DNA from: Ricinus communis
Taxonomy: Eukaryota > Streptophyta > Magnoliopsida > Malpighiales > Euphorbiaceae
Length of the DNA: 64,000 nt
Direction of reading: 5' to 3'
Assembly (NCBI RefSeq): GCF_019578655.1
Contig: NC_063260.1
Location: 13,146,001 to 13,210,000, forward strand
Under the pieces are notes generated by a model. That model was not told where the DNA came from, did not search any database, and saw only the letters and a list, made by a program, of their open reading frames with translations. The translations under genes were made by a program, and so were the position numbers. Shown here piece by piece: positions 48,574 through 61,730 of this stretch; the stretch's first letter is position 1, and every line of letters starts with the position of its first letter.

Positions 48574-50616
48574 TTATGTTGGTGATGCAATCCCTTCTTC
48601 AGAATCCCCAAATATCTGATTCAAAAACATGGCTAAACGAATACCACCTTGAGCAATGCGTTTCATGACAATTGGCATCCTTGAATTGAAATAATCATCT
48701 ATATATGATCACCCACAAAAGAAAAAGAAAAAGTACAACATTTCAATCTTAAGCTGTCAAAATGTATAATTTAATTGTGTCAGGTAAATGTTAAATTTTT
48801 TAAGATATACCTGATAGAGTAGCACCCCCCTTAACTCCTTTGTAACCCCATTTGCAAGCTATGCTTATGCTCTCTGCAGCATACCTGTGTAAAAAGGAAA
48901 CAGCTATACTTGTATGATAAATCCGAATAATGGGTCCTGAAAGAGAAAGAAATGTGATAAGGGAACTCACTTGTTTGGACATGAAAGGATATCACTACAA
49001 TCTTTCCATGATGATACATCATCGTACCAAATTCCCTGTGTTTTATTAACATATAATAGCAAAATTAAGGAACACTCTTCTTACAAGATAATACTAAAAG
49101 AAACTACTTACATCAGTGAAGTTCCCTTCTATGGCTTGTTGCAGGAGGTTCATATCGTTTTCATAGTAGTCTTTTAGAGCTGTAAGAATGATCTCTCTAT
49201 CCCATACCTGTATGTAGAACAAAATTCAGTACATGAAAGACGGGGGCATTTGTAATTCCAAGAGGTCACTTCTTCCTTTGACAAAAATTATGGTGAAGTC
49301 TCTTCTACTGAACTAAAGTTCATTGGTCGTGATCTTGAATATATACTCACATGATGAAGATTAGATTTGTGTCTGTACCAGCGCAAATCGATGGTGTTTC
49401 CTCCTTCATCGCTAGTGAATCCAACGTGCAATGGCTGAAGAAAAATTAACTTTGGATATAATGGACTATACAACTAAAGAAGGAAACTGAAATCAGCCAC
49501 ACATATACCTGATGAATATCTCCCACGAAGTGAGACAAAAATAGCAATGCTTCTGTCAAATTGTCTGCAAACAAAATAATGTTAGGATATATACAGAAAA
49601 TTAAATCAAAGAAGTGGCATAAGGAAATTCCTTACATCTGCGATCTGTCGATCCCTCCTTGTAGTGCAAAAGCTGAGATGTAAAATTCTGAATAGCACCA
49701 GCCACACATCTATCCTCTTCACAGTCCCCTAAAACAATTTATAACAAGCTGTAATTAGGACACCAATAGCAGAAAAATAACAATGAAATTACATTCGATA
49801 TTGGGCTTGGCTTTCTTTAGTCTTACTTGAATAATCAAAAGTGCAGGCCTTGTCTGGGGTATCAATGAAGTGTAGAGAGCTTGTCCACCTGTACTTGTAC
49901 CAGTGCCGGATTTGGTCTGCCCATACGCACAGTGCCGATAGGTCTCCATTAACATTGTGAGGTAACAGGTGTTCTACAGCATGCGCTGCCTCAGGTCCTA
50001 AAAGATTCTGTTATTAGAATTTGAGAAGGCAAGCATTAGTCATTAACAAAATGCTTATTTTTGAAGCATTAATATGGCTCATAGTCTTGGCTTTGGGAAG
50101 GGGTTGCAGTGACTATTCCTTGAAGGCAAAATGTACAAGCTTTTATCCATAAACTGAGTTATGTTAAGAGATGGAAGATTAGGAAAAAAAAAAACACACA
50201 CACAAAAATGCATTCATCAAAAGAATAAGACTCATCAACTGCTTTTGCATACAGGAAAATGGGTAGAGAATAGAAAGACCACTTACAAAGATACCCTTCA
50301 AGAAACTCGATACTGTTGGTTTATTGTTTTTTCTGTTCATCAATCATGATAATAAAAACAACTCTTACTAACAGTTTAATCTTGATTGGTTGACTTTGAA
50401 TCGATGGTAAATTTCAGGCCTTTCTCACATATCCACTTGGACAGTGGGACCAGCTTCCTAGAAATATGAATTTCACTTTACCTGTGCAATCCGACATGTC
50501 ATTATGTGGCCCTCCTTGCTCCAGCCTAGAGCTCCAGGCACAAATATGCTGGCAAAACTGACCAACATTAAGAACCTGGATGGAGACCATCTACAAAGAT
50601 CACCAGTCCCATGCAT
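48574..50616 (-). CDS. S1/P1-type nuclease A (endonuclease, ENDO/BFN family)
   Basis: Nine exons (50482-50616, 49827-50007, 49636-49728, 49509-49564, 49351-49434, 49112-49207, 48971-49035, 48811-48884, 48574-48698) give 302 aa, the usual length. It is a secreted or vacuolar zinc enzyme that cuts single-stranded DNA and RNA, with roles in nucleic-acid salvage, senescence and programmed cell death. The signal peptide (residues 1-31) would expose Trp32, whose free amino group ligates zinc in this family; WSKEGH supplies the next His. Other zinc ligands lie in CVWADQIR, SLHFIDTP, LSHFVGDIHQPLHVGFTSDE and GGNTIDL. C-terminal conserved blocks are YAAESISIACKWGYKG and DDYFNSRMPIVMKRIAQGG. Intron positions and phases equal those of the neighbouring gene B. 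Confidence 0.93.
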
Positions 50617-51039
50617 CCTCAATTCTTTTGTCGTCAGCTTGAATTTTATTTCTCAAATATCACAGATAAATTGACAAATGAAATGAACCACAAAAATTAG
50701 TCAGACAGCCAAGACGATATACATATATGCAACAAGCAATAGGTTCTCATGGAGTACAAGTATTAACTTCCTTTGAGTGTCCTTAAAGTTGACATTTTTC
50801 AGCAAGCAAGCATATTCTGTCAGGCACAAGTTATCCCAACAACAATATAAAAATGAAGTCAACAGTTAACTAATACAGTATAATTGTTACACAATGCTTA
50901 AGAGAATTGGGAAACGGGGGAAAGATAATAAATAAGGTAGGTACATGAGGTGTTTTGAATGGAAAGTTATCTATATATACAGTTGTGGTCCCGCCTCTGT
51001 GTTATGCACTGAAGATGCTTCTCAATCTGTTTTTGACTT
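50617..51039. other. Spacer between tandem nucleases
   Basis: About 420 bases between the start of nuclease A and the stop of nuclease B, so it must contain the promoter of A and the 3' UTR of B. TATATATAC near 50972-50981 is the best TATA candidate but is far from the ATG. Confidence 0.4.
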
Positions 51040-54000
51040 TCATTCTTGAGCAATTTTGCTTTGAGGAGAAAAAATGCGGTTGAGAGTAGCAGCTAAGCGG
51101 ATGCCACCTTGGGCAAGCCTTTTTTCCACAATAGGCAACCGAGAGAGAAAGTAATCATCTGCATCGCAATATACCAAGAATTTGAGAACAATACGGAACA
51201 GAATTTGCCTTTTCAGCAATGAAATTCAGGCAGATGATCCCCTGGTAATTGGTAAAGCAACTATGTCGCATAATGTGATTTTGGTGGATCGGCAACTTCA
51301 GCATGAATAGTGGAAGCTTATCTAGCATGCTGGATCATGGTGATTGTGTGTGTGTAATTGAGTTGGCCATGTCCCCGGCCGAAGATGCTTAAGAAGCATG
51401 GTTTAAATAACTATAATAGATAGTGTTGAGTACAAGAAACAATGACATTGCCAATCAATTGGAGTACTGGATCATTACAAAACAAATACATTTTGTATGT
51501 CCAAACAAAATGTAGTTTGATCAGACTAAGTTTGGACACATCAAATTAATTGGGTTGCTTGAACATGCTTTGCCAGCAGTTTCGTACTCGTTGCAAAATA
51601 ACAAAATAGGTGCATGTTTCATGTATAAAAGAAATACCTTCCAGAGTGCTTCCTGGTGTGGCATTCTTGTATGCAAACTTGCATGCCAAACTAATGCTTT
51701 CAGAAGCATACCTGCACGATTTGAAAATGGAAAAGAAAATCATCTCTATAGATGTCCTTTTCCTTGCTTTAACTTGATTTTAAATTGCTATCTTATTTGC
51801 AAAGAGAAAATTAAATATCAAGCAAACAAGCAATAGATCTGTAAGCATCAACACGTCCTTTTCTTTTACCACTTTTGACGTTAAAAGAATTATTTTACAC
51901 AGCAAATGAAGTGAAATCAATTACACCCTGTCCCATACATATAATTTATGCACAAAGAAGAAACACACTGTAGTTCCATGCCCTTGGTTCATTTCTCATA
52001 CATTTCTCCATGTCAGATCATTTGAGCATTTGTAAGCATATCAGGAATACAAATAACAAAGCATAGGAGATATAACCATACTTAAGACTATATATTATAG
52101 CACTGTAACCGGCATGAATATTTTAAAATCAATGTATGAGACAAGAATTCTTTTAGATGCAAAAGAAAAGAGCAATGAAGGACATGAACTTACAGGTTTG
52201 GACAAACTGTGCGGTTATTTTGACAATATTCCCACAAGGGTAGTTGATTGGACCAACCTTCCTAAAAATAGTAAGATAAAAACAATGAGAAAGCAAGTAC
52301 AAAGATAAATATCTGTACATAGCAAAAACACAATATAGTAAAGGAACAGATTCATAGCCCAAAGTAAGATTCATAGAAACACTTAATATGCATTTCTCAA
52401 CAGAATCATTGCATAAAAAGATTTCATGCAAATTTGACAGTCAATTGCAGATGGTAATCTAACATGTTCAATACATTTTATTCCATTACCCTTCTTACAG
52501 TATAGCAGAAATACTACTAGAACTATGAAAGATGTAGATATTATATACCATCCTCGACAGTGACAAACACCTTTATAGCACATATGATCCTCATATTAAC
52601 AACTGGATACACTAAATTGAAAAAAGCATACCGTCATGTTATTCTGAATGGCTTGTATCATGATTGCAAGATCTGAACCATAGAATTTCTTGAGGGCTGA
52701 ATCAATAATCATGTCATCCCATACCTAGAATACAACAATAGTGTTGGAACTGATGACAATAAATGAGAATATATGGAGCTGATGGTGAAAGAAATTTACA
52801 GAATCCAGCTTATTTCATTGTTCCAGATGTATACAAAAGTTAATCAATTTTTGGCACACCATTTTGGGCTACGACCAGGACTTGTGAAGAAAAAGGACAT
52901 TAAAAAGAGCTCTATCTTTTTTGCATAAAAGGATGAGATGGGGATAATCGAAAAGAGCATCAATCTTTGCTCTATAGGCTAATTGATTTGCTTGACAATA
53001 TAACCTACAACTTCATTTTAGTTCACTCTTGCATAGCTATGTTGAAGTTGAATGAACTGATGAATATAATGGCACAACCATGTTTCTCTTGCCTCTCCTT
53101 TGAGAAAATAACTATTTCTCTCTATGGAGAGGAACCCTAGAAACACCTTTGCCTCCTAGGAATAAGATAATAAGGATAAAAGCTTACATGGTGAAGATTT
53201 GTCTTCCTACGGTACCAGTGGACTATTATCCTGTTTCCGCCCAAATCTCCAGTGAAGCCAACATGAAGGGGCTGTCAGTCAATGGACAAGCGAACAAATT
53301 AGATGACTTGTTAAGTTGAGAAGTAAGATCAATTGTATGGCTCTGCAGATGAAAGATACATGTAATATTAAGAATTATCACATGCATAACCATTTATAGA
53401 AGCAAACTTATAAATAAAAAGTCCAAAATCAGGCAAGCTACTCTATGCACCAAAATTATGGCTTTCAAGTACAAATTACTTTATTCTTAAAAGGTTGGTA
53501 TCTATTCCAGAGGCTACTTTTAACTTCTTAGAAGTATTGCACGTTACAACAAAACAATTCCATTGTTCTTCTACTAAAAATTGCATCCTACGTGTTGCTT
53601 TAAAGTTCTCAAATTACAGATAGAGAAAAGACCTGATGGACATCCCCAATAAAATGAGATAAGAACATTAGTGCCTCTGTTAGATTGTCTGCAGTCAACA
53701 TCAAAGAGTACCCATATTAGACAAAGTTAAAGTAAAAACGTCAAGTTATAGCATTTCTACGATTAAAATTCAATCATACAGTAGTGCTTACAATTAAACC
53801 CTGAATTGAAATTCTGATAAGCTGATGTAAGTTGGTTCGTGTAGTTGAAAATTGCTGCAGTTACGCATCTGTCTTTATGTCCAGCAGAGTCATGACAATC
53901 CCCTATAAGAAACCAGAAATAACCATTAAATAAACAAAGGATACTTATAAAAGAAATCGCTAGACGCATTAAACATACAATACCAGCATCATAACTGAAC

Positions 54001-54502
54001 CAAGGAACATGAGTGGGAAGGCAAACTTACTACAATATTCATAGTTGCACTTGAAATCTGGTGTATCAACAAAGTGTAAAGCACTACTCCAGTGATAATG
54101 GAACCGAACCTGGTCAGCCCAAGGGCAAACAGCTGCAAAGTCACCTTCAGCAGAATCAGGAAGCAAGTACTTGACTGCAGCTAGTGCATCTTCGGTTAAA
54201 TAACCCTAAATAAGGATCAAACTTTTTAACTTATAAATTAAATTATAACAATGACTTCAAACAACTACCAAGTAATTAAAACCCATAGAGAATAGCAATC
54301 TATTTAAATGGTTCTCGTGAAAAAGACGGAATCGTGATTATTGTAAACTAATAGCTACTTAATGCAACTAGAAATAAATTATCACCTCTGCTATTTTGCA
54401 AGTAGCATAATGTCCTTCCTTTCCCCAACCAAGAATTCCACTAACGAATTGGAGAAGAACAAGCACTCTCCCAACCCATAACAGACTTAACCCATTACCC
54501 AT
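51040..54502 (-). CDS. S1/P1-type nuclease B (endonuclease, ENDO/BFN family)
   Basis: Nine exons (54386-54502, 54031-54205, 53792-53902, 53633-53688, 53188-53271, 52632-52724, 52194-52261, 51638-51711, 51040-51158) give 298 aa. Signal peptide 1-25, mature N-terminus at Trp26 (WGKEGH). Zinc and active-site blocks: CPWADQVR, SALHFVDTP, LSHFIGDVHQPLHVGFTGD and GGNRIIVHW. Further conserved parts: CRDCHDSAGHKDRCV, YASESISLACKFAYKN and DDYFLSRLPIVEKRLAQGG. NxT/S sites (e.g. NYTNQ, NNMT, NNRT) fit an N-glycosylated secreted enzyme. It has the same exon plan as gene A but longer introns and a different EGWSNQLPLW loop. It lies divergently to the QOR pseudogene. Confidence 0.93.
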
Positions 54503-55570
54503 TAGTGTAGAATCAATCAATCAATAAAGTGCCAATTTTTACAAAGTTTCTTAGAAAACGGAAGATCGGGAAAGGACAAAAAACTGCATATTTCAAGGCA
54601 AAAGGAGCAGCTCGAGTGAATCATAAGCTCCTCCACTGGCCCTTTACTTGTAGTAAAGTCTAACCAACTTACGCACCTACATAAACTCCACAAGTGAAAT
54701 CTTGTCTAATTGCAGCGTTGCTTGCTGTAGTTCTAATTTGGAATAAAATTCAATTTGCCCCCTAACCTTCTCACCCGCATTCAATTTAGCTCTTTTTCTA
54801 ATTTATAAATTTTTTAATTATATAAATTTTATTATATTTAGCTCAAATCAATTTTATTTTTCAGAAAAAAAATTAATCTTTTTACAGAATAAAAAATAAT
54901 TAAATAATTGAAAATAATATTTAAAAATTAATTTATAAATTTAATACGATTAATATAATTAAATAATAAATTATTATTATTTATTATTATTCTCGTTGTT
55001 GAGAACCGTTTTTACTTTTACAGTCTTCTAGTTAACTGTAAAAGCGATACGAAAAAAGAGTTTACATTGTCGTTTACTGATAGCGTTTTCAAAACCATAG
55101 CCGTTCACATAAGGGGATTATTATTATTTTTTTAAGAAAAAGACAATTTGTTTGGGTCAGTTAGAAAGAAAGAAAAAGAACAATTGACTCGTCCCGAATT
55201 GTTACATGGCGGATTCTGATTGGTTAAATGGCTAGAAATTAGAAGGAATTTGACCACTAACTTTTATTCAATTCAGCATTTTCTTTTTTAATTTATGAAC
55301 ACTTTAATTCAAATTATTATATATTTAGCTCTAGTTTCTTAAAATATGAGAAAATAACTTACATAATCTTAAAAAAAGAGTGAATATAATTAAAATAAAA
55401 AATATTAATCTTTTTATATCAGATTAAATTAATTAAAACTAAAAAAGAAATTAGAGGTGATTATTTATCTCCAATGTCGTCTGCACTGCATGCTGACCAA
55501 TACTAGTTATTATTTGCGCTTGCTTCTGCTAGTAAAACATGTACTATCGGAGTAGCTTAAACAGAGAAAA
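54503..55570. promoter_or_regulatory. Shared upstream region between nuclease B and the QOR pseudogene
   Basis: About 1.07 kb between two divergent starts. AT-rich, with AATTTATAAAT-type repeats around 54800-54990 and 55290-55440 that suggest decayed small transposons. No specific promoter box was assigned. Confidence 0.4.
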
Positions 55571-58500
55571 ATGAATGCAGTAGTAATAACTGCAGCTGGT
55601 GGACCAGAGGTTTTACAATTGCAGGAAGTAGAAGACCGATGAGGTCTTGATCAAGATAGAGGCTCCCGCCGTCAACCGCGGAGATTCCCTCCAAAGAATT
55701 GGCAAGTCCATTTACCCGTCTCCTATGGACGGCAGCCCCTACCCTGTCTTGAATGCTCCGGTACCATTTTAGCCGTTGGTAAACTCGTTTCTCGCTGGAA
55801 AGTGGCCGACCAGGTATCTACTTTTCCAACTTTCCTCCACAAACCCAATCCATTAAAAAAAATTTGGTGTTTGTCTAATTTGTTTGTTGATCAATGAAAA
55901 ATAATATCTTTATGCAGATATTAATCAGAAATCCTAGTAAATAAATTTTGACTCGAACTACTTGCTTTTTCTAAAAAAATAAAAAATTGGTAACGAGAAA
56001 AAGGATTGACTTTTGATCTAATGATTTTAGAGGATTAACGACATCGAATATTTATGTTGCTTGATTGATCAAAATGATATTGTTTACTCATGATGTAGCC
56101 ATTTAAATGCTCATGCAGGCTGCGTGCTCTTCTTAATGGAGGAGGTTATGCAGAGAAGGTTGCAGTTCCAGCTGGACAAGTTCTTCCTGTCCCATCTGGT
56201 ATTTCTCTAAAGGATGCTGCTGCTTTCCCTGAGGTTGCCTGTACTGTTTGGTCCACTGTTTTTATGATGAGTCGGCTGTCTGAAGGAGAAATATTTCTAG
56301 TAACTTCTGATTTATCTTTATAATTTGATTTGATGTGTGCTGGTATTGCAATTTGTTGTGTTAATTTAATCTATAGCTTGTCAATGTTAATTTTAATCGA
56401 TAGCTTGTCAATCTTTTGTCTTAGTAATGTATTTGTTTCCACTTGAAGTCTTGAATGTGCGGCCTACTGCTTGAACTAATGCTCATTTAAATTGCAGATT
56501 CGTGGGGGTTCTAAGAGGAATGGTACATTTGCAATTCAAATAGCTAAATATCAAGGTGTTAAGAGTATTTATTACAGCAGGTTGAGCTGCACCTTTCATG
56601 GAATCCTTATGCAAATTGGTGTTAATGTATTTTGTTTCTTGATCTTCAGGGAGTGAGGAAAAATTAGTTGCTTGTAAGGAACTTGGTGCTGATGTGTGCA
56701 TTAATTATAAAACAGAGGACTTCGTTGCACGAGTGAAGGAGGAAACTGGCAGCAAAGATCTGCTGTTCTTTTAGACATCATAAATGTAATGATTTGCAAT
56801 GCAATCTATATATATACAGCCCAATGAATGAAAAGCTTGAGACTTCTCTTTTCTTTCTTAAAGCCAAATATATTTTTACAATGACCGGTATTGGTGTTAT
56901 TTTAGATTGTTTGGGCGCATCCTACCTTCAGAAAAACCTGGACAGCTAAAATGCTGGTGGGAGGCTTTTTATCATTGGCTTCATGGGTGGAGACGTGACA
57001 GAAATTAATCTGACTTCGTTAGTGGCAAAGCGCCTTACAGTGCAAGAAGGTATTACCTTACTCCTTTATTGCATCTAAGCTGTCCTCTTCTTCAAATTTC
57101 CTTTCATTTTCCTTCTAACAGGTTTCTATTCATATGGAAAAATCCCATAATGGGCAAGTTTGAGCGCAGTTCTTACTTTTTTTTTTTTTTCAATTCCTTT
57201 TAAATGTGTGAATTAGGCTAAGTTTGTCTTGTGGTAGTTTAAATGAACTTTGTGAATATTGCGTACATAAAACTGATATCCTGAAAAACTGGCATCATAA
57301 TTATAAGCTCTGTTCTAGTGGTAATTCACTTTTCACCAATCAATTTCTCAATTTGATGGTAAAGGACTGAGATATATGCACATGTGGCCTCCATGAATGC
57401 TTCCATCTCAAGTTGTACCTCCTTCTTTAAATGATGCATCATCACCTATAGTGTCTTGTATTCCTGCTGTTCCAATGATTTAAGTACACATTTGATAGAA
57501 TGGCATAGAATGTATTTGGATATGTTGAAGTACGAGTATTTTTCATTTCATTTCACTTTGATCTACCAAGCATCCGTACACAAAGAACCCTACTTTCCAT
57601 GGTAATATTGTTGATAAGAGATAAGTTTCAATCCAAAATAAGACTCAGGGATAAGTAAAAAAATACTACTTGTAGTTTCACTCATTTGCAAAAATGGGCA
57701 TGTGATTTATTTTGTGGCAAAAGATTATCATGTGGTTTACACTGTTAACAAATTACTGCCAAACATGCTAACACCGTTTATTGGCTCTAATGTGGTTTCA
57801 TATTTTTGCAATTTCGTACCATGTAGTTTTTCTTTGTAAAATTTTTATACCTTATGAGTTATTTTTTTAATACTTTAGTGCTAATCAAATTGATATGATA
57901 GATATTTTATAAAGTATTCCTCAAATTAAATTTGATTTTAATACAATAATTTGGCACTTAACTAATTGTTTTGGGCTTGAAATAAATGATAACAATATAT
58001 TTTTTTATAATTCATAGTTAAATGAAAAGGTAGTCTTTCAAAACAATTTTAAATAATATTTATGAGTTTTTGAGGCATGTAACTATGTAATATTATTATA
58101 GAAGTATTTATGATTGATGGTTCATGTTATATTAGTATCAAATCATAAATACTAATTTGATAAGTTTGATTGAGATATATAATAGGCAAATGAAATAAAA
58201 TATAGGGTATGAAAATGTTACAAAGAAAAATTACAAGGTATGAAATTGCAAAAATATGAAGCCATATGAGAGCCAATTAACACTGTTAGCATCTTTTGTC
58301 ACAAAAAAAAACACATGCCCGAATGAGTGAACCCACAGGGCAGTTCTTTTATACTTATCCCTGAAACTAATTCCTGATGATATCAACCTTATAGTTGTGT
58401 TTTGCTTTTGGTTTGATGAGGTGCTATTTTTCTTTCCTTCAAATGCAACTTGGGTTTCAATAGAAAGTTGTTATCTGCATTGAAACGTAACAATAACACG

Positions 58501-58727
58501 TCTGTCATTGATACTCGTATTTGGAGTGGCTGGCTTGAGAGTTAGAAGTCCAGAATACAAAGCCGAAATGGTGAAGGAGGTGGAGAAAAATGTTTGGCCT
58601 GCAATTGTTGAAGGCAAGGTGAAGCCCATTGTGTACATAGATTTTCAATTATCGGAAGCAGCAGTCTCGCTCTCACCGACTCACTGAAAGTAATCAGCAC
58701 ATCGGCAAGATCATACTTGTTGCATGA
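55571..58727 (+). pseudogene. Quinone oxidoreductase (PIG3-like) pseudogene
   Basis: Six exon-equivalents line up with the intact gene at 61731: 55571-55813, 56119-56299, 56498-56580, 56650-56755, about 56889-57049 and about 58527-58727. Lesions seen: a 14-base deletion in exon 1 that leads at once to a TGA; a TAG later in exon 1; a one-base indel in exon 3; loss of the GT donor after exon 4 (AT instead) and of the AG acceptor before exon 5; a TAA in exon 5 (AGCTAAAATG); and a frameshift in exon 6. The last exon is still recognisable as AGLRVRSPEYKAEMVKEVEK. Intron 5 is enlarged by a transposon. No functional product is expected. Confidence 0.92.
57646..58363. mobile_element. Non-autonomous inverted-repeat transposon in pseudogene intron 5
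   Basis: Ends are CAGGGATAAGTA at 57646-57657 and its complement at 58352-58363. The inverted similarity runs inward for over 200 bases, for example CATATTTTTGCAATTTC on the left against GAAATTGCAAAAATATG on the right. The size (718 bp) almost equals the extra length of this intron relative to the intact gene (about 1477 versus 740 bp). A target-site duplication was not clear. No coding capacity. Confidence 0.8.
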
Positions 58728-58819
58728 TGCTATGATTGGTATGGCAGCTTCAGTTGATAATGATGATACAACGACAGAAATACTATGTACAGACGCCGGA
58801 TATTTTGTTGAAAAAGCTT

Positions 58820-59125
58820 AATGGTACAGTATCAACCCGAATCTCCAGCGAAGCCAACATGAGAGGGGCCTGCTAACATAGAACAAGTTGAAGAAATCAG
58901 GTGATTCATAAGAGCAGTTGTATAGCTCTACAGACAACAGGAGTAAAACTCTTAACAATCACCACACACATGTATAATCTGTAATGTAATAGATGGAATA
59001 TTTATCAGTTTTAGACGCAAAATAAACAGGCAAGACAGTTGCTCTGCTACTTAAGTTTTGCATCCAAACATGTAGCTTTGAAGTTGTGAAGCTAAGAGCA
59101 TAAGTGCCTCTGTCAATCAAATTCA
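58820..59125 (-). pseudogene. S1/P1 nuclease gene relic
   Basis: The text around 58820-58875 (GGTACAGT, CGAATCTCCAGCGAAGCCAA, CATGAGAGGGGCC) matches exon 5 of nuclease B. The following intron text is also similar, and AGCATAAGTGCCTCTGTCAA near 59090 matches exon 4. Exons 1-3 and 6-9 are absent. It lies between the two quinone oxidoreductase copies in the same orientation as the intact nucleases. Confidence 0.8.
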
Positions 59126-59129
59126 TTTT

Positions 59130-61700
59130 ACTATCTTAAATTCAAATTATATTACATTTTAGTCCCGTAAAAGTTGTCACCACTTCACTCCCTAATTATT
59201 ATATTTTGACTTTTTTTAGAGACATTGCAAAATTCTTGTAATCCTTGTAACTGCATACTTTTCATTGACATTAGTATAAGAACTAAATCTACTAATTTTT
59301 ATTCCTTCAAATATGAAAACAAGGTTTTAACTTGCTTTCTCTCTCTTCATAAGAATTTTTCTATAATTTTTAAATTATCTATTTAAATTATGGTGAATTT
59401 AAGAATTTATATGAGAACAAAAACTACTAAAAAATAATAATTGTATGAGCATTAAAGAAGTGCATTAACTATTCTAGAAAGATATATATATTAATTAGTA
59501 TTAAAAAGTGTTATAATTTTATACTTAATCATTTAACTGCTTTAAATTATTTTCCTCACCCTATTATCATAAGAATTATTCTAAGATTTTTAATCCACTT
59601 TCTAGAATTATAGATTTAATCTATTTTTATAAAAAAATTTCTATAAATTTTCTCTTATTTATTTAATTATTTCAAAGTCTTTTCCTTACTCTCTTTATAA
59701 AAATTATACTAAGATTTTTAAGATATTTTTTAATTTAATTTTTTAAATATTTTTTGTTCGATTTCATAAAAAAAACTCTAGTTTCATATTTCAATGTAAA
59801 GATTTGTATATATATCTAAATAACTTATGATTAATAAACCACTACATCTACATACTTTATAGTTAAATACATAAATAAATTCTTGAATTTGTTTCGTTTT
59901 TACAATTAGTACTCCGAACTCAATTTTAATTCAATTAGACTTCTCAATTTTATAGATTGTTATTTTTAACCCCTTCACACAGTAGTAATAAAAATTAATA
60001 TGCTCATAACTACGTTACTTATAATAGGCAAAATATATAATTAGACTATTGAACTTTTCTTATTTTAGTAATTAGCTTCATAAACTTAACTTTGATTCAA
60101 CTGCGCATATGAATTTCATGAGTTATTATACTTAAATCTTTTACGGACGGAAATTAAGCGCTTTGGATTAACCTTTTGTGAAAAATGTGTTCCATTAATT
60201 CTAATATATTATTTATTGTATATTAATAATATTTTATTGGGTTTTCATCTCCCTTTTTTTGTTCTCGTCTAAGCAGTCGGCCCAGTCTCCTGTCTCGTAC
60301 GTAGCAGGGAAAGTCAAGCCTGTGAGCTAGTTCGAGGCAGTGAGCTAGTGCCTGTGATTGAAGTTATTTTATTAAATAAAATAATATATTTTTCAAATGA
60401 TTAAAATAAACTATTATAATTCTTCAACTTTTCTATCATCTTATAATCCTTCAACTTTTTTATCATCGAGTTCTTTTTATTCTCACAGGCTATGCCCACA
60501 CAAGTAACCATAATAATGAAATATTTAACAGATATCAAAAAATGATAAGTTTTATTTGAGAATTAAATTTATTATTTTACTTTTTTATTTTATTTATTTA
60601 TTTTATATTTTAAATATATTATTATTTTATTTGAATACGCGTTTTTAGATGGCGTGGAACACACGCCCTTAATGTATATGCTTGAAGGATTTAAAAATAA
60701 CAATCATTAAAGTTGAGAAGTCCAATTGAATCAAAATTGAGTTCGGAGGACCAATTGCAAAAATGAGACAACTTCAGAAGGCCATTTATGTATTTAGCAG
60801 TTATTTTATATTTTAAACACATTATTATTTTATTCAAACTTATATAGTTTTAGATAACGTAAAATATACGTGTATAACGTCTGTAATTAAAGGGTTAAAA
60901 CTAATAATCTGTAAAATTGAAAATTCTAATTAAATTAAAATTGAGATCGTGGAACCAATTGTAAAAATAAGACAATTTCAGAAACTCATTTATATATTTA
61001 GCCATATTTTATTTGTATAAAATGATTTTCTCCCAAAAAACGGGCATTAAACTTTTTTTTTACTGTAATCAATTTATTAATAATTATTTTTTTTTCATAT
61101 ATTCTACTTTCATCTTTAAATATAGTTAAAATATAATTAAGTAAATTTTTTTTTAATATTTTAAATTAACCTTTCATTTTTTACAACAATAATCAATTGT
61201 TTGATTGCTGTCAAACTGTATTCAAAAGGGTGAAGCATTTAATAACGGCTTATTTTCTATCTGTACGTCATTATCCGATTTGCAGTACTTAGGCAAATAA
61301 TTGAAAAAACAACATTTTACATTAATTTTTTTTTATTTCTTTCTAAAATTAAATATATCTTAATTAATGTATTAACTGTTAATAATCATCTTTGTTAAGG
61401 TGCGGAGGTTGTTGGTGGCCACGGTTGGCTCTGGTTATGGATCAAATTTTCTAACTATATCATTTTTATAATATTTTATATTAATTATAAATTAAAAAAT
61501 AAAATATTGAGTGTTTTACATAATTCTTTTATTAAGAAAACATAATTTCTTGAAATAGTTGAATTAAGAATTTATTTTTTGTAATTTTTTTATCCAACAA
61601 AAACAAATAAAAATCATTATTGTTTCAACAAAAGTCCGGCCTTAGCTGCTCTTGCTTGCTTCTACCAGTAGGACATCTATTGGAAATAAACACGCCTCTA
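59130..61700. other. AT-rich region with nested inverted-repeat elements
   Basis: No gene. The main structure is an inverted-repeat element (listed separately). The last part (61010-61700) is AT-rich and includes the promoter and leader of the QOR gene; a CATATATTC/TATA-poor stretch gave no confident box. Confidence 0.4.
59861..61003. mobile_element. Nested non-autonomous inverted-repeat element(s)
   Basis: A left arm at about 59861-59990 (containing CGAACTCAATTTTAATTCAA and ACATAAAT) is repeated in inverted form at about 60705-60799 and again, more diverged, at about 60895-61003. The arm outer end reads GTTAAATACATAAAT against ATTTATGTATTTAGC. One element inserted into or beside a relative is the simplest reading. 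No transposase. Confidence 0.65.
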
Positions 61701-61730
61701 CTCCATTACATTGTCGAAAATTCTCAGAAA

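Noticed and set aside
48453..48668. 71-codon plus-strand frame
   Set aside because: It overlaps the last exon of nuclease A on the opposite strand and has no independent support.
51555..51836. 93-codon plus-strand frame
   Set aside because: Antisense of nuclease B exon 8 and its introns.
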